Positions 7,242 to 11,253 of a stretch of DNA of 11,253 nt are shown here, piece by piece (positions within the stretch are counted from its first letter, which is position 1; the number at the start of each line of letters is the position of its first letter). This DNA comes from Nitrospiria bacterium (GTDB taxonomy: Bacteria; Nitrospirota; Nitrospiria; JACQBZ01). Made by a program: the position numbers and the translations under genes. Under the pieces are notes generated by a model that was given only the letters and a program-made list of their open reading frames with translations, did not search any database and was not told where the DNA came from. Where the stretch lies: NCBI GenBank assembly GCA_919901335.1, contig CAKKOZ010000103.1, positions 1 through 11,253 on the forward strand. Direction: 5' to 3'.

Positions 7242-7716
7242 ACTGCAGCGGAAGTCCGAAATCCAGGCTTTTGAGAAAGGCGATGACGGTCTGGAGCTCG
7301 TCCTTATTCTTGCTCAAGACGCGGACCTGGTCTCCCTGAATCTGGGTCTGGGCCTTGAACTTCGCATCCCGGATCGCCTTGGCGATCTCTTTGGCCTTCT
7401 CGGATGAGATCCCCTGTTGGAGCGTAACTTTCTGCCGGACCGTTCCGCCCAGCGCTTCTTCCAACGCGCCGTAACTCAACGCCTTCAATGAAACGCCGCG
7501 CTTCACAAGCTTGGACTGGAGAATATCCAGAACGCTCTTTAATTTGTATTCATCATCCGACATCACGATCAGCTCGGTTGCCTCCAGCGTGATGCTGCTC
7601 TTGCTTCCCTTGAAGTCGAACCGCTGGGCCAGTTCTTTGGCGGCCTGGTCCACGGCGTTTTTAACCTCCTGCATGTCCGTCTTGGAAACGATATCAAACG
7701 AACTGAGATCGGCCAT
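7225..7716 (-). CDS. yajQ: YajQ family cyclic-di-GMP/nucleotide-binding protein
   Basis: This is a 163-aa cytoplasmic protein of the YajQ family, the same length as E. coli YajQ. The N-terminus, MADLSSFDIVSK, and blocks such as RFDFKGSKSSI, LQSKLVKRGV, KVTLQQGIS and AKFKAQTQIQGDQVRV are characteristic, as is the ending LPLQFTNYR. The fold has two RRM-like halves. Established work on the family reports c-di-GMP binding by members in Xanthomonas, Stenotrophomonas and Pseudomonas, some acting with transcription factors; other members are only known to bind nucleotides or RNA. The start at 7716 has AAAGGA about 8 bases upstream, overlapping the stop of the preceding receiver gene with an 11-base gap, so the two are co-transcribed. 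The frame is open further upstream, but that stretch reads as a shadow of the receiver gene. Confidence 0.93.
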   Translation of the reverse strand: MADLSSFDIVSKTDMQEVKNAVDQAAKELAQRFDFKGSKSSITLEATELIVMSDDEYKLKSVLDILQSKLVKRGVSLKALSYGALEEALGGTVRQKVTLQQGISSEKAKEIAKAIRDAKFKAQTQIQGDQVRVLSKNKDELQTVIAFLKSLDFGLPLQFTNYR

Positions 7717-7727
7717 GGTCTTTTCCT

Positions 7728-8129
7728 TTACGAAGCGCGCTGAAGGATTGCGATCACCAGTTCCGCCAGTTTCTGCGGACTGAAGGGTTTGCTCATGTAA
7801 TCGGCCGCACCGCTCGCCAGGCCTTGCTCCTGATTCGCCTGTTCGCCGCGGGCCGTCAGCATCACGATGGGAATCCGGGCCGTGTCGGGATCGGCTTTCA
7901 GTTGTTGACAGGCCACAAACCCGTTCATCTTGGGCATCATCACGTCCATCAAGATCATATCCGGCTTCAGGCTCTTGGCCATCTCGACCGCTTCGAGGCC
8001 GTTGGTCGCCTCGATCACCGTCAGGCCGCACCGGCCGAGCTTGATTTTAATCAGCTCCCGTACGAATTTTTCATCGTCCACGACCAACACTTTCTTTCCC
8101 GGCACCGGGGTGATATCAGGGGTCGTCAT
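7728..8129 (-). CDS. Single-domain response regulator (CheY-like receiver)
   Basis: This 133-aa protein consists of one receiver domain with no output domain. The acidic pocket VVDDE (Asp18, Asp19), phosphoacceptor Asp62 in LMDVMMPKMNG, Thr92 in MLTARG and Lys114 in SKPFSP are all intact, so it should accept and release phosphoryl groups. The start overlaps the stop of the hybrid kinase by 4 bases (ATGA), with a strong GGAGGAGA site about 8 bases upstream inside the kinase's last codons. yajQ follows after 11 bases. The obvious role is as phosphate acceptor or shuttle for the kinase encoded just upstream, working through protein contact because it has no DNA-binding domain. The short N-terminal extension (residues 1-12) is not part of the fold. 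Confidence 0.92.
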   Translation of the reverse strand: MTTPDITPVPGKKVLVVDDEKFVRELIKIKLGRCGLTVIEATNGLEAVEMAKSLKPDMILMDVMMPKMNGFVACQQLKADPDTARIPIVMLTARGEQANQEQGLASGAADYMSKPFSPQKLAELVIAILQRAS

Positions 8130-11100
8130 GTCGTCTCTCCTCCGGAACCGGACTGGGCGGGAGGCGGGCCGGTGAATTTGACCGCGGAGTTTCCGCCGCG
8201 CGACCGGGCCTCGTCCAGGGCCAGATTGGCCCGGACCATCAGCTGTTCCGGTGTCTCGCCGTCTTCAAAAAAGGTCGCCACCCCGATGCTGATCGTAAAG
8301 CGATTGGGTTTGGTCTGATTGTCGGGGGGCGATTCAAACGGAGTAAACGCGTGCCGTTCGACCGCGGCCCGCAGTTTTTCCCCGAATAGTGCGGCCGATT
8401 CCTTCGTCGTTTCAGTCAGGAGGATGGCAAACGTGCTCCCGCCGCATCGGCAAATAGGATCGGCCGACCTCGTGTTTTTCCGGAACAGTTCGGCCGCCTC
8501 CCGGATGACGCGGTTGCCGGCTTCAGTTCCGTACTGTTGATCGAAGGACCGGAACCCGTCCAGATTGGTCAGGAGGAGCGAGAAGGTCCGCCGGATCCGA
8601 AGCGTGCGGCTTGCCTCATCGGCGAGCCGGTTCTGAAGATAGCGTTCGTTGTAAAAGCCGGTCAGGCCGTCCACCATGCTGGCCTTCTCGGGATACAACG
8701 TTTCGAATTTCCGGATCTCGGCCAGCACCGACTCCCGAAGCAATGTACCCTTCTGGATCACGCCCCGGATCTTGGCGTTCAGCCGGCTCCGGTCCTCCTC
8801 CGTGAGGGTCCGCGCCGTAAAGATGATCACCGGGATGTTTTTGGCCGTGGGGTGCAGTTTGAGCCGCTCCAGCGCCTCGAAACCGTTGACGTCCGGCATC
8901 AGAAGGTCCAGGAGGATTAAATCCGGCTGGACTTCGATTGCGAGATCGATTCCTTCGACGGCCCGTTGGGCCTTCAGAACCCCGTAGCCTTCCGATGCGA
9001 GAATGGCGGACATCAACTGGAGAATCGCCGGATCATCGTCGATCACCAGAATCGTGACCGGTTTCCGCTTGATCTTCGTTGGGAGGCTGAGCTTCTTGAG
9101 ACTCCCAAGCAGCGCCTTCCGGTCGATCGGCTTGGAAAAATAATCGGTGGCTCCCAGGCTGAACCCCAGCTCACGGTTTTCGATGATCGAGACAATGACG
9201 ACCGGGATGTCCTTCGTTTCCGGCATCTGTTTTAATTTCTGGAGTACCTCCCACCCGTCTTTTCTCGGCAGCATGATGTCGAGCGTGATCGCAAACGGTT
9301 TCAGCAGCCGGGCCTTCTCGATCGCCTCGTCCCCGTCCACGGCATGGTCAACGTGGTACCCTTCCTGGGTCAGGTAGAGGCCCAGGAGTCTTCCGATGGT
9401 GGGATCGTCTTCCACCACCAGGATGCGCGGGAGGGTGGAGGAGGGGGCCGTCTCCGGTGCGACCTGGGTTTCCATGTCTTTGACAAGAACCGTTTCGGCC
9501 GCGGTCTCTGCAATGGGCTCCGCCGGCTCCGGCACGGCCTGCATCGGGAAGACGATCGTGAAGGTGCTCCCGCGCCCGTACTGACTCTCGACGCTGATGC
9601 GCCCGCCGATCAGCTCCAAAAACTGTTTTGTGATCGTAAGGCCCAGTCCCGTGCCGGGGTAATCCCGCGTAAAGTCGCTGTCCACCTGCTGGAACGCCTC
9701 AAAGATTTTGGCCTTGTCTTCCGGCCGGATGCCGATCCCGGTATCCGAAACGGCGATCTCCACGGCCGGCCGGTTCTGCAGCGTTGTGGGCCTCGACCGG
9801 ATACGGATCTCACCGCCGGTCGGGGTAAATTTAATGGCGTTGCCCAAAAGGTTCAGCAGGATCTGCTTTATTTTTCCCTCATCGGTGTAGAGCGACGACG
9901 CCCCGGACTCGACGGTCGTTTCGAGGCTCAACCCTTTTTGGGCCAGCAGCGGGGTGACCGTCCGCTTGACGCTGTCGATCAAGGGGGCGAGGTCAAACGG
10001 CTGATAATGGATCTCCATCTTTCCGGCGCGCAGTTTGGACAGATTGAGGAGGTTATTGATGATCTCCAGAAGGTGATGACCGCTTTCCTGCATGGTCCGG
10101 ATGTATTCCTCCTGATCCGGGTTCAGATCACCCGGGATGCGGTCCAGCAGCAGCTCCGAGAAGCCGATGATCGAGGTCAGCGGCAATCGCAGCTCGTGGC
10201 TCACGTTCGACAGGAATTCCGATTTGAACCGGTCGATCTCCTTCAAACGCTCCACCATAGTGTGCTCACGCGCGTACAGCGTGGCGTTGTCGATCGCGGT
10301 TCCCATCTGGTTTCCGATGGAGGACAGGAGTTGGAGGTCGGACGGCGCGAACCGGCGTGAATCCCGGCTGGCGACCGTCAAGGTCGCCACGAGACGGTTT
10401 TTGCTGTGGATCGGGATCGAGACGATAAAACGGAAACCGCTCCGAACCAGCAGACTCGTCGGATAGCCATTCAGCTGCGCCTCTTCAATCACGACCGGTT
10501 TTCCGGACGTCGCCGCCTGGCCCGCGATCGGGTCGCCCGTGTCGATCTCGGACTTCGATTGGACCAGTTCTTCGGGGAGACCGCGATGGGCCTTGAGAAA
10601 CAGCCGTCCGCTTTTCTCATCCCAAAGACGAATGATTCCGGCTTCGGTCTGCATCACGTCCAGAATTTTCCCCAACGCCGCATCCAGGATTTCCTGGAGA
10701 TCGAGGGACTGATTGACGGTCATGGCGATGGTGTTGAGCGCGGACAACTCCTGGGTCCGGTCGGCCACGCGCTCTTCCATATCGGCATAAGACTCCTGGA
10801 GGCTGGCGGTCATCCGGTTGAATCCGTCGGCCAACTGTTCGATCTCGTCGTTCGTCTCGATCTTCAGGCGGTGGCTTAGATCGCCCTGCCCGATCCGCTC
10901 GGTCCCTTCATGGAGAAGATGCACCGGCCGCATCAACCGTTTCGACACGGCGAGGGACAGAAGCACCATCAGACCGAGAAGGATCGCACTCGCGGCCGAG
11001 GCGTAGACCAAGAGCGAACGGATGGGAGCGTACAGTTCCTTCGGGTCCTGACGGATGAAACTGAACCAGGCCGCCGAACCGGACTTCGCCAGGATGCGGT

Positions 11101-11253
11101 TTACCTTACCCACGGGGGAAAACCCCACGATCGAGTTAGTGCCTCCGTGCGCGTCGTCGCGGACGACGGCCCAGTCGGACTTGGGCCCTGTGATCGTTTG
11201 GAGCAGCAAGGGATCGGCGACATGCATCCCGGTCGGCAGGATCGGACAGATCA
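8126..11253 (-). CDS. Hybrid sensor histidine kinase (TM-HAMP-GAF-HisKA-HATPase-REC-REC-degenerate GGDEF), N-terminus off the window
   Basis: This large membrane sensor kinase is still open at the window edge, so its start and most of its extracytoplasmic sensor are missing. Residues are numbered from the first in-window ATG (11227). The order is the end of an extracytoplasmic domain (1-70), a membrane helix (about 71-94), HAMP (95-148), GAF (165-318), HisKA with phosphoacceptor His344, HATPase (N box Asn463, DTGIGI 495-500, GTGLGL 525-530), a Pro/Glu/Ala-rich linker (564-599), REC1 (Asp650, Ser680, Lys699), REC2 (Asp774, Thr804, Lys826), and a GGDEF-type domain (851-1016). Two changes stand out: Leu348 occupies the H+4 position where HisKA kinases usually have Thr or Asn for phosphatase activity, and the GGDEF signature reads GGSTF. 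Kinase motifs and both receivers look functional. It is the first visible gene of an operon with a CheY-like receiver and yajQ. The signal sensed cannot be told. Confidence 0.93.
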   Translation of the reverse strand, partial: ICPILPTGMHVADPLLLQTITGPKSDWAVVRDDAHGGTNSIVGFSPVGKVNRILAKSGSAAWFSFIRQDPKELYAPIRSLLVYASAASAILLGLMVLLSLAVSKRLMRPVHLLHEGTERIGQGDLSHRLKIETNDEIEQLADGFNRMTASLQESYADMEERVADRTQELSALNTIAMTVNQSLDLQEILDAALGKILDVMQTEAGIIRLWDEKSGRLFLKAHRGLPEELVQSKSEIDTGDPIAGQAATSGKPVVIEEAQLNGYPTSLLVRSGFRFIVSIPIHSKNRLVATLTVASRDSRRFAPSDLQLLSSIGNQMGTAIDNATLYAREHTMVERLKEIDRFKSEFLSNVSHELRLPLTSIIGFSELLLDRIPGDLNPDQEEYIRTMQESGHHLLEIINNLLNLSKLRAGKMEIHYQPFDLAPLIDSVKRTVTPLLAQKGLSLETTVESGASSLYTDEGKIKQILLNLLGNAIKFTPTGGEIRIRSRPTTLQNRPAVEIAVSDTGIGIRPEDKAKIFEAFQQVDSDFTRDYPGTGLGLTITKQFLELIGGRISVESQYGRGSTFTIVFPMQAVPEPAEPIAETAAETVLVKDMETQVAPETAPSSTLPRILVVEDDPTIGRLLGLYLTQEGYHVDHAVDGDEAIEKARLLKPFAITLDIMLPRKDGWEVLQKLKQMPETKDIPVVIVSIIENRELGFSLGATDYFSKPIDRKALLGSLKKLSLPTKIKRKPVTILVIDDDPAILQLMSAILASEGYGVLKAQRAVEGIDLAIEVQPDLILLDLLMPDVNGFEALERLKLHPTAKNIPVIIFTARTLTEEDRSRLNAKIRGVIQKGTLLRESVLAEIRKFETLYPEKASMVDGLTGFYNERYLQNRLADEASRTLRIRRTFSLLLTNLDGFRSFDQQYGTEAGNRVIREAAELFRKNTRSADPICRCGGSTFAILLTETTKESAALFGEKLRAAVERHAFTPFESPPDNQTKPNRFTISIGVATFFEDGETPEQLMVRANLALDEARSRGGNSAVKFTGPPPAQSGSGGETT
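8180..8677 (-). other. Degenerate GGDEF domain with retained RxxD motif (domain within the hybrid kinase)
   Basis: The domain opens with DGLTGFYNERYL, close to the usual DxLTGLxNR, and has TISIGVATF near the end, so family membership is clear. The signature at 8429-8443 encodes GGSTF in place of GG(D/E)EF. In the upstream metal and GTP segment, the first Asp is Asn888, the Asn of the usual IND block is Asp896, and the Asp of GHxxGD is Asn905. Cyclase activity is therefore not expected. RSAD (residues 920-923, 8459-8470) lies exactly five residues before the signature, the spacing of the c-di-GMP inhibitory site, and could still bind c-di-GMP. Confidence 0.8.

Noticed and set aside
7717..8031. 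Upstream extension of yajQ to a 268-aa protein
   Set aside because: The extra residues are low-complexity and overlap the receiver gene in another frame; YajQ is normally 160-165 aa and has a good start and ribosome site at 7716.
9344..10360. A 338-codon plus-strand frame opposite the hybrid kinase
   Set aside because: The minus strand encodes intact HisKA, HATPase and REC motifs here; the plus-strand product has no recognisable motif.

Overview
The window is a GC-rich (about 60% in the coding parts counted), tightly packed bacterial chromosome segment with no sign of a plasmid, phage or CRISPR locus. lpxC shows a Gram-negative bacterium that makes lipid A. A split glycine decarboxylase (gcvPA plus gcvPB), a compact SdhA/FrdA-type flavoprotein, a RecB-like nuclease of the TM0106 type and a long hybrid sensor kinase together recall Nitrospirota or a similar non-proteobacterial Gram-negative lineage. 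That placement is an inference from gene style, not from a marker gene.

Layout. (1) Positions 48-4534, plus strand: gcvPA and gcvPB overlap by 4 bases, and a succinate dehydrogenase/fumarate reductase flavoprotein gene follows after a short gap. The gene upstream of gcvPA is off the edge, and no iron-sulfur or membrane-anchor subunit follows the flavoprotein. (2) Positions 4535-4779: an AT-rich gap (60 G+C among the 180 bases 4561-4740) that begins with a fragment resembling a common dispersed repeat or IS end and ends with a plausible lpxC promoter. (3) Positions 4780-5694: lpxC, apparently alone. (4) Positions 5778-7241: a PD-(D/E)XK, helix-hairpin-helix and DEDD-type nuclease behind a strong sigma70-like promoter that sits so close to the ATG that the mRNA should be leaderless. 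(5) Positions 7225-11253, minus strand, convergent with the nuclease: a signalling operon read as hybrid histidine kinase (N-terminus off the window), stand-alone CheY-like receiver, then YajQ.

The signalling operon is the most interesting part. The kinase ends in a GGDEF-family domain whose signature is GGSTF and whose metal-binding and substrate positions are replaced, yet an RxxD motif remains at the spacing of a c-di-GMP inhibitory site. Its phosphatase motif is also altered (Leu in place of Thr/Asn at H+4). It is translationally coupled to a single-domain receiver and to YajQ, a family in which some members bind c-di-GMP. I read this as a candidate phosphorelay that senses c-di-GMP rather than making it. 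A 28-bp perfect palindrome sits where the nuclease and yajQ converge and supplies part of the nuclease's C-terminus.
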